Assembly: GCA_036435485.1 (NCBI GenBank)
Contig: CM071597.1
Coordinates: 148,797,647-148,861,646 of the forward strand
From: Saposhnikovia divaricata
Lineage: Eukaryota > Streptophyta > Magnoliopsida > Apiales > Apiaceae
DNA: 64,000 nucleotides
Direction of reading: 5' to 3'
Part shown: positions 32,291 to 44,706 of the stretch, one piece after another
Layout: every line of letters begins with the position of its first letter
How positions within the stretch are numbered: position 1 is the first letter of the stretch
The notes under the pieces: model-generated
Seen by the model: only the letters and a program-made list of their open reading frames with translations
What the model was told of the DNA's origin: nothing
The model's database searches: none
Program-made: the position numbers and the translations under genes

Positions 32291-32926
32291 TTATAAAATT
32301 TTAATGATAGAATAATATAAATATCGAATTTGTAATTAACAGAGCAAATCAATCAGGACGAAAGTAGGGATTGGCAAAGTTGGACTTAGAAAGCTGATAC
32401 AAGCTATAGAATTCTAATTACTAACATCAAAATTGGTCAAGTAGGTTGTAAAATTATCAAGTATCTTGATATGAGATTTAAGGCTTTTTTGACTTTTAGG
32501 TTTTTAAAATGCCTATAACACATAAGACTAAATAATTTATGGATAATATAGAAAAACATCATACAACTGTAACAACACAAAAATGTTACTGAAAGGCCAT
32601 TTAAGCGTCTTAGAAATTAATAATAGCAAAAATCCACGTACTACTAATAATATCTCCAAAATATGAAGGAAACTCTGTTTAAAAATCCGACACATACCTT
32701 AATTCATAAACGACGGACAACAAATGAAAGCACATTATCCTACTCCCTCATTACAAAATGTAGTTTATCATTTAAAAAAAAACTTGTTCTTCTTTACAAA
32801 CTTATCCTAGCCTTTTGAGAATCTTGGTCTTCCACCTGAAAAAATGATTCCAACCTTCGACTTTCTTCATTTAATTTTCAGGTACACATGCTTGACTGAC
32901 TTCCATGCATGGTTCTCAAGAGTTAT

Positions 32927-34067
32927 TCAAGGTGGAATGTACTGCGAAATAATTGAAGAGAAGAGTAATTTATATTGATAAAAAAGCTAACATTGATGCC
33001 TATATAAAGAAATTGTAATTACCACTCCGTGAGAATTCATATCAAAATTTGAGCTAATCAAAATAGCTTCAAAACTTGTCTGGAAGTCATCCGCTTCTTC
33101 TGTTGGTAGTACATTGCCTGCACCAGAATGACACTTACATGAATTAGCTCAAATTCATATATAAAATTTTAAACATTACAGTTCATAACATACCTGTAAT
33201 GTAGTCCCTAGGAGGAAGAGTATTTTCAACTCCTTTCCTGAATAATATAGTAAAAGAGAATTTAGTCTTATCGAAGAGCTAAAAAAGAAGAGTATCTCCA
33301 ATTTTCCAGTATTTGGCCATGAGGATCACTTGCATACCAACAAACTTTTTCTTAGTAGCTGAAAATGTGATCTGAAATTTATCTCCATTCTTCAAAGTTT
33401 GATAATTTTTCTGTTTCAGCATGTGTCGAAACCGATCAACAAACACTGGAGGAATATCCTAATCAATTCATAAGAAAGTTACAATTTATAAGATACATTA
33501 CTCTAAATAATTTACTAATTCACTTTTTAATCATGTCGGACTAATCCATTAAGAGTGGGAGTATTATAAATCTTGTACAGTGGCAACTTAAGTACTTACG
33601 ATATCAGCTGATTCTCTATGCCTTTCGACAGTATGAACAATAAATTTCTTCCCAATTCCATTAATATTGTCAGTGACACGGTCCGCCAAAATCGGCATAG
33701 GTTAGGTGCTATTGATGGTTATCCATTTTACTATTTTCATAAATATAAGGCAATGTAATATGAACAGTTGGCTATGGTGTGTTACATACCTTTCGCATAA
33801 ATAGGAGCTAGGCGAAACCTGTTGGCTGCTGGATAATCTATTTCCATGCCAGTATCATCAAGTATGAATACAGTAAATATGCCAGCACCATTATAGTAGA
33901 ACAATGCATGGAAACCGGAATCAATTCGAAAATCATTATAAAACAGAGCCAAGTTGTTAAGCTTATTTGTATCCTTATGGAATAGAACATTGTATTGGTA
34001 TCCATTTCTATGAATGATCAGAGTGACATGCTGTGGCACATTTTCTAACAAAGCTGGAAGGCAATTT
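32927..34067 (-). pseudogene. B3-domain protein (REM-like) with a premature stop
   Basis: Minus-strand exons: 34067-33790, about 33702-33600, 33458-33194, 33117-33023 and 32941-32927. Exon 1 carries LPALLENVPQHVTLI, then FTVFILDDTGMEIDYP, the profile of a divergent plant B3 DNA-binding domain. Exon 3 gives DIPPVFVDRFRHML, GDKFQITF and KYWKIGDTLLF, a second B3-like domain, but the next codon is TAG (33281-33279), after which LFDKTKFSFTILFR continues in frame. The acceptor before exon 2 does not keep phase with exon 1. B3 proteins are nuclear transcription factors; this copy looks broken. An exon further right (near 34190-34250) may belong but does not join in frame. Confidence 0.6.
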
Positions 34068-34707
34068 CTACATAAACCAAAGAGTGTTATATCAATTAGA
34101 GGGCATGTACATTAATTGTGCGATATTTTATTATTCCGGACATTTGTTTTATATACAAATCATGAATAACATTTAGGTCATTACCATCGAAGTCTTTGCG
34201 AGATCTCTGGGAAACAGGTAAACCACGAATGTTGGGTGTTTGTGTTCCTGATAATGATTCATGCCAAAAAATCCTTAGAATACGACTTATATAAATGAGG
34301 GTCTTGAAAAATATGGAAGCATGATAATGACCAAGACATTAAAGTAAGTTATTAATATCTTATACATCAAATACAAAACCAGATCTTAAAACACAATATA
34401 GAGTATAATTCACAATAAACTGGTACTAAAATTTATCTCAATGTATGATATTTGCCGTCAACACTACCATTCATATTATGGATACAATTTAATACTTTTC
34501 GGCGAAACAAAACTATAAAGCAAAACATACCAAGACATACTAACACTCCAAAACCGAGGACAATCAAACACTAAAAAATTGGGTACCAAAATTAACTTCT
34601 ATATCAACAATGTGCATAACAATCATACATAGTAACAATAGAATAGAACAATATTGATAGTTCAATAGGATTTACTCCATTGTTGAATAGAAGAATAAGA
34701 ATAACAT
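34068..34707. other. AT-rich stretch, possible upstream exon only
   Basis: A minus-strand stretch ending TTCGATG|GTAATG near 34188 could be a further exon of the B3 pseudogene. Otherwise nothing recognised. Confidence 0.3.
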
Positions 34708-34812
34708 TCACTTGGCAAGGATTAGGGAAGACAGAGCAGGATTTAGGGATATAGGCCTGTATGAAGACGTGTTTAGTTTTTAACAACACTAAATAAGGTT
34801 CGATTAACAACA
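34708..34812 (+). repeat. Dispersed direct repeat, copy A
   Basis: CACTTGGCAAGGATTAGGGA followed by AGACAGAGCA and later AACAACACTAAATAAGGTT; the same blocks recur near 36682-36795. Confidence 0.75.
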
Positions 34813-35214
34813 CTAAATTAATCTTATTCTTGATTAACATTTACAATATGAAGCAAAAGCCTATATCGGTATTCGTCATGGATAAAGAAGTACTTAATCA
34901 GATATTAGAATTGTATGTTCATAATTCATGATGATTAGAACTATAACAATAGTTTACTTAGAATCCAAAATCATAAGTCAGAAAGCATATTCACAAACTT
35001 CAATTTTTGATTATAAATATAATTAACCTTATTCATCAATTAAGCAGTTTAATCTTCAACATCGATTATATAAACCAAATTTCTGATTCAACGTGCATCA
35101 TTGTTAAAGATGGATTCAATCATAAACAAATATATATCTATAATACAATTTATAAATCAATTACAGAACATGAATGTTAGATGCAGAACATGTATATTAG
35201 ATGAATAATAAGTA

Positions 35215-35445
35215 ATTATAATTTTTAATAGATGAATCAAAAGTCCTCCGTGCACCAGTGATAGAACAATCCTCCATTTCTGAAAGAGCTATTGATCCGA
35301 GATTGAAGTCTTTTACACCCTCAAAGCTTGATGTGCGAAGTGGAACACAATTGCATGCAAGAGAGAGTTTGGTACTTTGGGATGTAGGTATACAATCAAT
35401 TGTAATATTGAATACTTTGTAAGTAATAAAATTCTTTAAATATAC
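35215..35445. other. Exon-like open stretch, unrecognised
   Basis: Open in one frame on each strand in otherwise AT-dense DNA (plus strand includes SISERAIDPRLKSFTPSKLD). Base composition is richer than the surroundings, which hints at former coding sequence. No family recognised and the strand is undecided. Confidence 0.25.
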
Positions 35446-36681
35446 TTTAAACACTAATCTATGTATAACATGTCATAATCCTAATTATGTACAAATTAGA
35501 AAAATTATAAAAGTAAAAAATATGTATCAATTGATATATGTAATTATAAATTTTTGCAAGCATTAATTATACAAATTTTCGAATAATAAATATATATTTT
35601 GCGTTCTCTACTAAAATGTTTTGAAATTGTTTTTTTTATTAAAAAAAGCAGATTTAAATTTCACACACTACTTAAAGATAAATTTTTAATTCGCATTCAA
35701 TAATAAAAAAAATATGTTTTAAATAATAGGCATTTTATTGACCTTTCTTACAAAACGTTGAAATTTATAAAATCATAATATTGTTTTTATAAGTTCATCA
35801 AAAAGCAAATTTTAATTTAATAATTAAAATGTTCCTACTTATAAAACGATAAACTTTTACTTTTTGAAAATATATTCTTCACGCAAGTTTGGCCGAACAG
35901 CAAATCTTAATTTCTACCCCTCCATTAATAATGTATTAAAATATCTAATACATAGAAAATTTGCATTGTTTTAATTTTTACCCGAAACTTTTAAAAAAAT
36001 ATATTAGTTTGCAAACAATTCTAAAAATATTTTTTTAAATAAATAGGGATACTTAATAGCCAAATTAAATAATAAATACTATGGCATCATGATTCTTGAA
36101 TGAAAATACTAATAGCCAACATCAGCATTGACTACCAAGATGTGCATCAGACTGAAGTAAGAGTTTAACTACTATAATTGTTTTTTAAAAATTCTTACTT
36201 ATCTTTTACTCTTGAAAAGAATAATCTTTCTTGTACCCTGGCTTGGCTTCGTGACCAAGGATATGTATGAGATTTTCCGCTTAAGATGTTTTCAGCAAGC
36301 CAAGGTTATTACAAACAATGAATGATATTGTTTATTTCCTACATTCCATTGTTCAATATTTTGGATTTAGATATTAAAGAATTTAACTATTTTTAAAACT
36401 TGATTGGGCAATAAATGTTGAACGATGTTTTCAATTAACAGTGTTGTGGCCAAAAATCCATATGATTTACCTCCATTGTTGAACTGAAAAATACATTTAA
36501 ACCTTGATAAATGAATATGCTCGGGACTGAAAAATTTTATTCATTAGTCGAGAGTATTCATCTATCAAGGTTAAAAATAGACTGTCTCCATTATGTCGAG
36601 ACCGGAAAAAAATATTCATTTAATTAGGTAATTTGTTTATTGAATATTCATTTATCACGGTTCTATTGTAACAATAAAATT
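35446..36681. other. AT-rich intergenic DNA
   Basis: Long A/T runs, no gene or element signature seen. Confidence 0.5.
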
Positions 36682-36797
36682 CACTTGGCCGGGATTAGGG
36701 AAGACAGAGCAAAATTTATTGACTTAGGACTAATATAGTAGAAAATTGTATCAAGACACGAAACGTCTTTAACAACACTAAATAAGGTTTGATTAAT
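36682..36797 (+). repeat. Dispersed direct repeat, copy B
   Basis: Second copy of the 34708 repeat, with a short extra segment between its two conserved blocks. Confidence 0.75.
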
Positions 36798-37639
36798 AAG
36801 TACGGGCTTAGCCTATAAAAAAAATTGAAGAATAAAATATAAAAAATACCGATTTGATGAATTTTTTCTGATTAAAATCTTGCTTTTTTAATTTGGTAAA
36901 ACATTATAATCCATGCAATTATGTTTCTTTTGTTGTTTTAATTTTTACTTTTACCACATCTATGTTCATGGACAACATAGTTGTTTTGTAATCATTATTG
37001 AATGTGTATTCAGATGGACAAATGAGTGTAAGCATGACCAGGTTATATGACATAAACGTAGATATGGTAAAAGAAGTGCAGAAGCAGACATATTCCCTCA
37101 CAAAACGTAATTCATCAGTTGCAAGATATGAAAACGTAATTCATCAATTGCAAGATATGAGATACTCTCCACACTGAGCACATGTATTATTGGAAAACAT
37201 AAGTAATTTAATAATGACTTGCAACACTAATAATGAACATGTCCAAAGCAAGAACATTACTTATTGATTGATTCAAAAACTGAACATCACAAAAGCAAGA
37301 AGTTTAAATTTCAGAAAAAATGCTGTAAATCAAAACAGGGCATCACATTACCCGAAAGAAACAAAAGTTCGAAGCAAACAATTTTATTAAGATTGTGGAA
37401 ATTGAAAATGATGCTGCATGAAGAAGTCATCAGTTAAAACTGCAATCCTTTTCAGACCTGTACATTTAAAGGAAACATGTATGGTTTAAGTAATGTATCT
37501 GTATAACATGTTTATGTTTAACCACGGTGCAAAACTGATTAACAATATGATTTATCTTTTCCTTTTTAATTTGCTTGAGTTGGATAGATTTTGGTTTATT
37601 CTCTTTCTCAACTGCATTCTCAAAGTCATCATCTAGGTC

Positions 37640-38027
37640 TGTTAGTGCCATCATTCAATCTCTTGAGATGATTTGATGTAGATTTCTCAGTATGTGGAGT
37701 CTTGGATTCAGAATTCTGGACGGAATATGTTGATGAGTGCTGTGTACAAAGTAAAGTAAAATGTTTGTGAGTACAAAATTGAAATGCAATGTTTGCAGCA
37801 TTGACAAATAAGTATGATTCGATAAGAATGTTAAAGTTTTTTTTGTCTATACCTGGGAAATCTTAGAACCAAGACTGAAATCACTATCAACTGGTTTATT
37901 ATTTTCAATGATTTCAAAACCCTTGTAGATGTCAACAACAATGTACATGTAAGAATTCTTCTTGACAAAAACCTTTAGGCTTCTTGGAAACTCTGAATTT
38001 TTTCCTTCCTGGTGTATCAGATTAAAT
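37640..38027 (-). pseudogene. Two exon-like segments of an unrecognised protein
   Basis: Minus strand: a segment ending at a CCCAG|GTATAG donor (about 38027-37857) includes EFPRSLKVFVKKNSYMYIVV and GFEIIENNKPVDSDF. After a CACAG acceptor near 37740 a Ser/Thr-rich segment (KTPHTEKSTSNHLKRLND) runs to a TGA. A further acidic/basic stretch lies at 37640-37540. The tail loosely recalls plant RPA-like proteins, but I cannot confirm this. Confidence 0.3.
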
Positions 38028-38156
38028 GAGGATTTCAAATAAATAGAACTATTTGTAGAACACTATGACATGTGTATGCAATTGTTAGTGACTAAATGAA
38101 TATGTGTTTGCAAGGATCATACCCTATCTTGCTCTTCCATAACATCAAGGATCATA

Positions 38157-38408
38157 CACTACGCCAAAAATGCTCATATGCAACGCCACATTTAATGTTG
38201 CTTTAGGCCAAAAAAGCGTTGTGTTATATCAAAAGCAACACCAGGGGTCCTTGCATCCGCGAATGTCCTGTTAGACCCCATAATGCAACGGTTTTTGGCA
38301 TCTAAAGCAACATCAATAAGCGTTGCATCTGACATATAATGCAACACCAGAGCATGCAAATGCAACACCAAAAAGGCGTTGCATTTGACATTAGATAAAA
38401 TTCCAATT
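38157..38408 (+). mobile_element. CACTA transposon terminus (second family), GCAACGCC subterminal repeats
   Basis: CACTACGCCAAAAATGC at 38157 is a CACTA-type terminus. Subterminal GCAACGCC, GCAACACC and inverted GGCGTTGC motifs recur every 20-40 bases to 38390. This is the 3' end relative to the minus-strand gene at 39086-39498. The other end of the element is not recognised in the window. A 3 bp duplication would be ATA (38154-38156). Confidence 0.8.
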
Positions 38409-38707
38409 CCACGTCACTAAGTGGGTCCCACTAGCTTGCCACGTCATCAATGGGTCCAGCTGGCATGCCACGTCAGTAACAGTCCAGTTGGCATGCCACG
38501 TCATCAACAGTCCATCTGGCATGCCACGTCAGCATGTGGGGCCCACTTGCCATGTCAGCATGTGGGGACCACTTGCCATGTCAGCAATGGGGCCTACCAT
38601 GCCACGTTAGTAGTGGGTCCCACATGCCACGTCAGTAGTGGGTCCCACGTTCCACGTCAGCACTGGGTCCTGTGTGCCACGTCAGCACTAGGGCCCACAG
38701 CCATGTA
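38409..38707 (+). repeat. CCACGTCA tandem array inside the CACTA end
   Basis: Eleven or so units of 25-30 bases, each opening CCACGTCA (some CCATGTCA) followed by a GGGTCCCA-like segment. A 95-residue open frame across it is a by-product of the repeat. The ACGT core resembles plant bZIP sites, but binding is conjecture. Confidence 0.9.
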
Positions 38708-38830
38708 ATGCAACGCTATTATTTACTTTTTAAAACACTAGAATCTTATCAAATGCAACACTATATTTACCAAATGCAACACTAAAATATCTAATGCAAC
38801 ACTGAAAATATCAAATGCAACGCTTTAATT
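38708..38830 (+). repeat. Further AATGCAACAC/AATGCAACGC subterminal repeats
   Basis: Six copies of (A)AATGCAAC(A/G)C at 15-25 base spacing, resuming the CACTA subterminal motif on the inner side of the tandem array. Confidence 0.8.
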
Positions 38831-39085
38831 AAAATTTCTGCAATATTCTGTTTCTTACATAAAGAAACCCATCAAAATACATTCAAAGGCAATCAAAGCC
38901 ATCCAAAACATTCAACCAGCCACCAAATAGTTACAATCATCCACACCAACATCATACGAATACCTAATAAAACCATTACAAATACTTCCAAAAGGAATCC
39001 AACATAATTCTAAACCAACATGCATATACGATTAAGTCTAAATTTTAAAAGTACGAAACTATTACACAGTTACGTAATCATATTG

Positions 39086-39498
39086 CTATTCGGTTCCGCC
39101 TTGAGTCATAGGAGTACCGTTGTCATCATCATAGTTGAAAGCTCCTAGATAAAAAACAATGGGTAAATCGAATGAATGAAATGTCAATGAATGAATCAAG
39201 AATTAAGAATTAAGACTACTTTGCGATGCTGTGTGAGATTTATGCATCACGAACTGATACAATATATCTGTGTGTGTGTCCATGATTTGTTGCTATGAAT
39301 TAAAACAGAACAAGAACCACAATAACATTATTAGTTACAGAAAAAGGTGTAAAATATGAATTGAGTGAAAAGATATTTAACTGGTAAAGGACCTCTTTAT
39401 CGTCCTGCGCTGGAGGTTCTGTTGCTAAAGGGTCTTCAAAATTTGGTAGCACTGGTGGAGCAAGCTTACCTTCTTGAAGCTGCTTATCATGAGGAATG
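39086..39498 (-). CDS. 3' exons of the CACTA-encoded gene (partial)
   Basis: Three phase-matched exons on the minus strand: 39498-39393, 39292-39220 and 39144-39086, joined by GT-AG introns and ending in TAG. They encode LPNFEDPLATEPPAQDDKE, then QQIMDTHTDILYQFVMHK, then AFNYDDDNGTPMTQGGTE. I associate the MDTHT.ILYQF stretch with C-terminal regions of plant CACTA accessory (TNPA-like) proteins, but from memory only. Upstream exons should lie to the right; a possible one at about 40090-39890 could not be joined. The protein presumably binds the element's subterminal repeats; that role is inferred from context. Confidence 0.55.
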
Positions 39499-42400
39499 CT
39501 GTAAAAGATATCAAGTCCGATTAATTACAAGAACAATAACACAACTAATACAATAAATACCTCGAAAGCATAACATAACAAAGTTCCCATAAATCTATAA
39601 CAAGTCGATGGTACAACCTACTCTACCAAAATTCACCGTGTCATGAAATTCAACAAATAAATAAGCAAAGCTGTTTATAAGATTATGGACATCCTATCAG
39701 CTCACTTCCTTTTCGTTTCTTTACGTGAGCTATTTTCTATCTAATATACATATGTGTATTTTTAAGCAGTGGTCTGCATCTCTTTTCTATCAACACCTCA
39801 TTAGTCTGGTCTAAATTAAAGAGTTAGCAAGACTAATGGGAATGTTCACAGTGAAAAGGAAGTGAGATGCTATGTTATGCGGCCATACCTTTCCATGATG
39901 ATCAAGCAGGTTCATGCTTTTGTTCAATGTGATGCTATGCTGGACAAGCAATTTGAGAGGAACATACTGTGCAACATTGGACAAAGTTACGGCATATAGA
40001 TCATGTGGGCAACAAGCATTGTTGAATATAACAAAAGGTGCATGCTCTAGATGGCTGATTCAATATGGAAAGCTTATGTGCCAAACAACTATTTTTTCAG
40101 TTGGTACAATAATTCTAGAAAACATCAAATGAAAGGAGGCCTAAAACAAATAAAGACCAAATACTAGTATGCAATGGATTTTAAGTATCAAATTAGCAAT
40201 ACAAAAAAGGGTTTTCAGCATCAGAAGATTTTTAACAGTATACATGTAAATAACTAGGATCTTAACCACTTAACACCTTTAAATAAGGTCCTCAAACAAG
40301 ATAACTACTCCCCCTCCCAAAAATTTGAAGTCCCTCCCTCCCCTTAACTTTGGCACAATTTTTTCTGCATAAAATTTTTACATTTAACATTCTTTAGGCT
40401 TTAGAATCAGTTTACAGTATCAAATTAGAGCAAGCCCTTCTCTGAAGAGAATTAGAACATGAAGTTTAATTCTTAGGCATCTCAATATCTCTTGTTTGAC
40501 ATTGCTGCTCATAACCTTAAGAACTACTTTGATATTAATTTTATTTCTGCTAATAAAAAAGATGTAGCCTTCAATTTGGTTTTACGAAAATTTAATAGCA
40601 ACCACTCTATAAACCTTATAACTCATAATGTATATACCAAACATGAAATAGGTATCAGCTTTTTTCGCTGCATGGGTTTGTTGATCCCAACAATGTCGCG
40701 CTGATCCTTAGTTATGCACATTTTTAAAACGTATAGATTTAAATTATCTGTCTCCCCATATTTTTAAAATGATTTTAGGATAAAAAAAGAATTAAATATG
40801 AATTTTACAAGTTTTGATCTTTTTAATGCAATATAACTTATAAAATCATTTTAAAATCTTTAAATACAGAAAATAATTCTCCCAATAATTTTAAAAATTA
40901 AGTAAATATATAAAGGTAATATTACAAAAGATTTCATGATTTTTAATAACTCCAATGATTTTAAAAAATTCCAAGAAGAGGCATAATGCATATTTTAAAT
41001 AAATTTAATTAATAAAATGTAATTAAAAAAATAGATTCATCATTCGGGATGAATCAAACCAAATACATCTAGGGATTTTTTAAAAAATTACCACATCACT
41101 AAAATCATTATACCTTGACATCCGTACGATTGGAACGTCGAAAAAATAATTTAAATAAATAGATTCATCATTCGGGCAAGACTAGTTAAAAGAAAAGTCC
41201 ACTTTGACGGGCTTGATCGTTATAAAAAATTGAACCATTGTTTGGGCCATAAAATAATTATTTCTTAAAGCTTATATTCTAAAAATCACTTTGTGATGGC
41301 CCAGTCCACCTCACTCTAACCTTACTTATTTATTCCTCTTTGGGAAAAAAAAAAGGTATGAACCATAATTTGTGGGCGGCTCTTTCCTCTTAACCAATGT
41401 TGCCAGTCACCTTGAATAGTCGGTGTGACCTCTCCAATAAGGTAATTGTTCATCCTTTTTTCATACTATCATCTTGTAAATATAAGTTATGTGTTCTTTT
41501 GTGAATGTGTTTCCTTTCAGTAATTTTTTACATGTATCATCTATGTATTTGAGAGTATATATTTTATGTAAGTAATTCATTATGTTTTCTATGAGTAATT
41601 TATTATGTTTTCTGTTAGATTCAAACTATTAGTTAATGTTATTCTAGTAAAAGCTTTGTTTTTTAGATGTGGATAAAAGATTATTGAATTATAACTTGTT
41701 TATTTGATTTTGACATGTGTTCAATTTATATGTATATCTAGTATCTACGCAAGTGATAAAACCATGATAATTCCATTAACATATAGCTAGAACTAAAATA
41801 AAATGTAATGGTACACCAATTGACAATCCAAATTTAAGATTGTATGAAAACGTTGAGTCATTATAATGTTATTATGCAATAATATATTAAAGATATTATA
41901 TTAACAAGGAGCCTATCAATGTGATATACTTGCTCATTTAATTTTGTGTTAGAAACTTATTTTGGTGTCTGTGGAAATTTGTGTAATGTTTTAAATTGTA
42001 TTATCTTTATTTTTAGTGTTTGATTAAATAGGCTAAATGCTAAATTAGAGCATGTTATATTTTTCTCAGCAACTCCAAGATATGTGTAAACTCTTTAAAT
42101 AGTGAAGAAGATGCTCCAAGATGCTCCAGGTAAGAATAAGGCTATTTGCCATTCTTCTCAATATGTATAAAAGAAAAAGTAGGTTATTTGTTTGTATTTG
42201 ATATTTTTATTTTTATGGGCCATTTATAATCATTAACTGTTAACTTTATGAGATAGATATAAATTGGAAAATTGCATGAGCTGAGAATTTAGAAAGTTTT
42301 ATTCCCCTTTTGAGTGTTTTGAATTTCCCCACCCAACATTTTTTGATGTTCACTCCTTTTGCATTCAGTAAGAATATACCATATTGTCTACTATGGTGTG

Positions 42401-43012
42401 CTTTAGTAAATAATGTTCTCATGGTTTCCTAATTACCCTCCATACTCCTTTTTTTTTTTTACACAATTTTCAATTTCCCAAGATAGCTCATACTGATAAA
42501 TTATTACCTTTAAAATCATAAATCATCATTCTCTAAAATCTCTTCCCAATCACTCAGAAAGTACGTGCCGTCCACCGATAGAATGCTGGCAGTAAAGTAA
42601 AATAGAAGTCATTTATGGGATTCTATCTAAGGTTTTATACTTGTAATAGAAATTAAACAAAAAGTAATGTAAGTGTTGTCTTGGAAAGGCCATGGGCCAA
42701 AGTAAAGCTGTGAATTCTATGTTATGTTTGAATGAGTGGCCATGTTTTGCCCTCCTTCGTACCACCTCTCTCTTATGAAAACAAGTGTTCGGAAAAAATT
42801 AGAAGTTTCTTTTTTGTTTTAACAAACATACAAGTTCAGTTTAACAAGTGTACAACTATTTAGCATGCGGAAAAAGAAGCCAGTATCAAATTTAATAAAT
42901 TATGCAAAAGTTGGGTTGTCTTTTTTAGTTTTATTTTTTCTGATGGAAATATGGCACGGTAGCACAAATATGATAGTGAACTTGAGATACCTTTGGTCTT
43001 ATTTTATAGAAC
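39499..43012. other. AT-rich region, no supported gene
   Basis: Possible exon-like minus-strand stretch at 40090-39890 (includes DLYAVTLSNVAQYVPLKLLV) ending at an AAG|GTATGG donor. The rest, including 40700-42600, is A/T-rich with short direct repeats such as AATAGATTCATCATTCGGG at 41031 and 41157. Confidence 0.35.
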
Positions 43013-43205
43013 AATGAATTATTTCAAGGTTTGCCTCTTTTATTTAGAACTTTTTTGGTTCTATTACTGCACTCATTCATGATTACCTAATTAATTAAAC
43101 TTGTTTTGTCTTTGTTTTATTATATGTGATAGAATTATTTGAAGATTTGGCCTTGCCTATTAACACTATTGTGGAATTCGTTTGGTACCATTGCTGCACC
43201 TTTAT
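43013..43205 (+). repeat. Diverged tandem repeat of about 70 bp
   Basis: GAATTATTTCAAGGTTTGCC...CTGCACTCATT (43015-43078) and GAATTATTTGAAGATTTGGC...CTGCACCTTT (43132-43205) are clearly related. Confidence 0.6.
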
Positions 43206-43442
43206 AGGTATGCTTAACTTCATAGATATTTATTTTCCCCAGTTCATTTTACTTATGTAAGAAATCATTTATGCAAGACACTATACTTGGTGCCTAATAT
43301 GTTTTTCTTTTTTTGTCGAGTGTTGGATATCTCTTAGAAGTATATGATGCCATTATTACAGGTTGATGTAATAAATTTTTAAAAGGAATGTTAAAGTCGG
43401 AAGATGTATGGTTATGAGTGTGGAGGTTATCATGTTAGCTGT

Positions 43443-43575
43443 CATCAGGCTTTATTATCCAGAAAATTTTAGTTTTTTTCCCTTTTGGTAGGTACTAGGT
43501 AGTGGTCTAAGGAATGGTTTGTCTCTTATACTCTTCTGGGAGCCTTGTGGATAACATTTACATGCATATACACTT
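43443..43575 (+). repeat. Segment duplicated at 60396-60528
   Basis: ATCAGGCTTTATTATCCAG through GGTAGGTACTAGGTAGTG to ACATTTACATGC is repeated at 60396 with about 90% identity by eye. Here the segment is uninterrupted; at 60396 a copia LTR abuts its first base. Confidence 0.85.
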
Positions 43576-44701
43576 GTTCATCACAAGTACCCAGTTATTA
43601 TGAAGAACCGAGAGATACATTATGTAGCACCCTTATTATTAATCGATTCTTAATTTTGTACTAACTTCTCCTACTCCTCCTGACAGTTCGGCATTTGCAC
43701 GTGCTTGTCACATAAAGTGAGGAGGATGTAGCATATGAACTATGTAGAATAAAATTCGGTTAATAGTATATGAATTCATATGGTACTGGGCTAAATTACT
43801 TCTTTAAACATTAATATTATTGTGTTAAGAATTGTGTGTATATATTGTACCGGTAACTGAATAAGTTATAAAAATTACTTTAGTAATCTTATTGGCTCAA
43901 ATGACTCATTTTTCTTGCTTCCTACAAACAACTATGAAGTTTCATCAACCAAACCTGTAAAAAAGATACTATAATGTTTATTTGGTTTGTAATTAATTTT
44001 AGGAGATTGTTTCAATCTACGGTGTCTTATCAACACCTAATCTAATACTGGTACAATCGGATAGAGTTGCAACGCGCTTGCTCTTCTCTAAGTATTCTCC
44101 TTTTCTTTTGTTACTTATTTATGGCAAAATGTTCTTACATATAACTATTATTACTCTTATCATTAGTAAATGGGGATTCATTTCATTGTCAGCTTATGAC
44201 TGTCCTTAGTCAAGTTTTTTCATTTATAGTTGATAACTTTTTTGGTTTTGTGCTATAGGATTGACTATCCCTTCAAACATTGAAAGTATTATTCGAATAA
44301 CTATGACTTGTTGTGATTAATTTATTTTTCCATCCACTAATACTTGCTCCCTCTATCCTTAATTTTGTAACTATGGTTAGCACTATTCAAAATCATGTAA
44401 TTCGTATCCGGCACAAGATTGTAAAATTATTATATTGTTCGTTTTTAAAAGCATTGGGCCACTAAATTAAAGAAGTGAAACTCTAGATGACTTTTCTTTC
44501 TATGAAATCTTTAACTATGTAAATACACATTTAAGGAAAATCGCTTCAACTTTAGGATGGTTAAGTTCTCGTAGATATGAGCTTTAGGTGAAAAATTATA
44601 GGATAGCAAACTGCACTCGAATACTATTATGAATTTAAATGATATGTTTAATAAAATATCCTAAAGTCCGTCTTCTTACACCTCTCCAATGATGAATCTT
44701 G
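43576..44701. other. AT-rich flank of element 3
   Basis: No gene or element recognised. Confidence 0.4.
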
Positions 44702-44706
44702 GTCCG
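44702..44706 (+). repeat. Left target duplication GTCCG of element 3
   Basis: GTCCG directly before TGTAAAAACCC, repeated at 55140-55144 directly after the right LTR. Confidence 0.92.

Noticed and set aside
38421..38708. 95-residue open frame with repeated HVSN-like units
   Set aside because: A by-product of the CCACGTCA tandem array.
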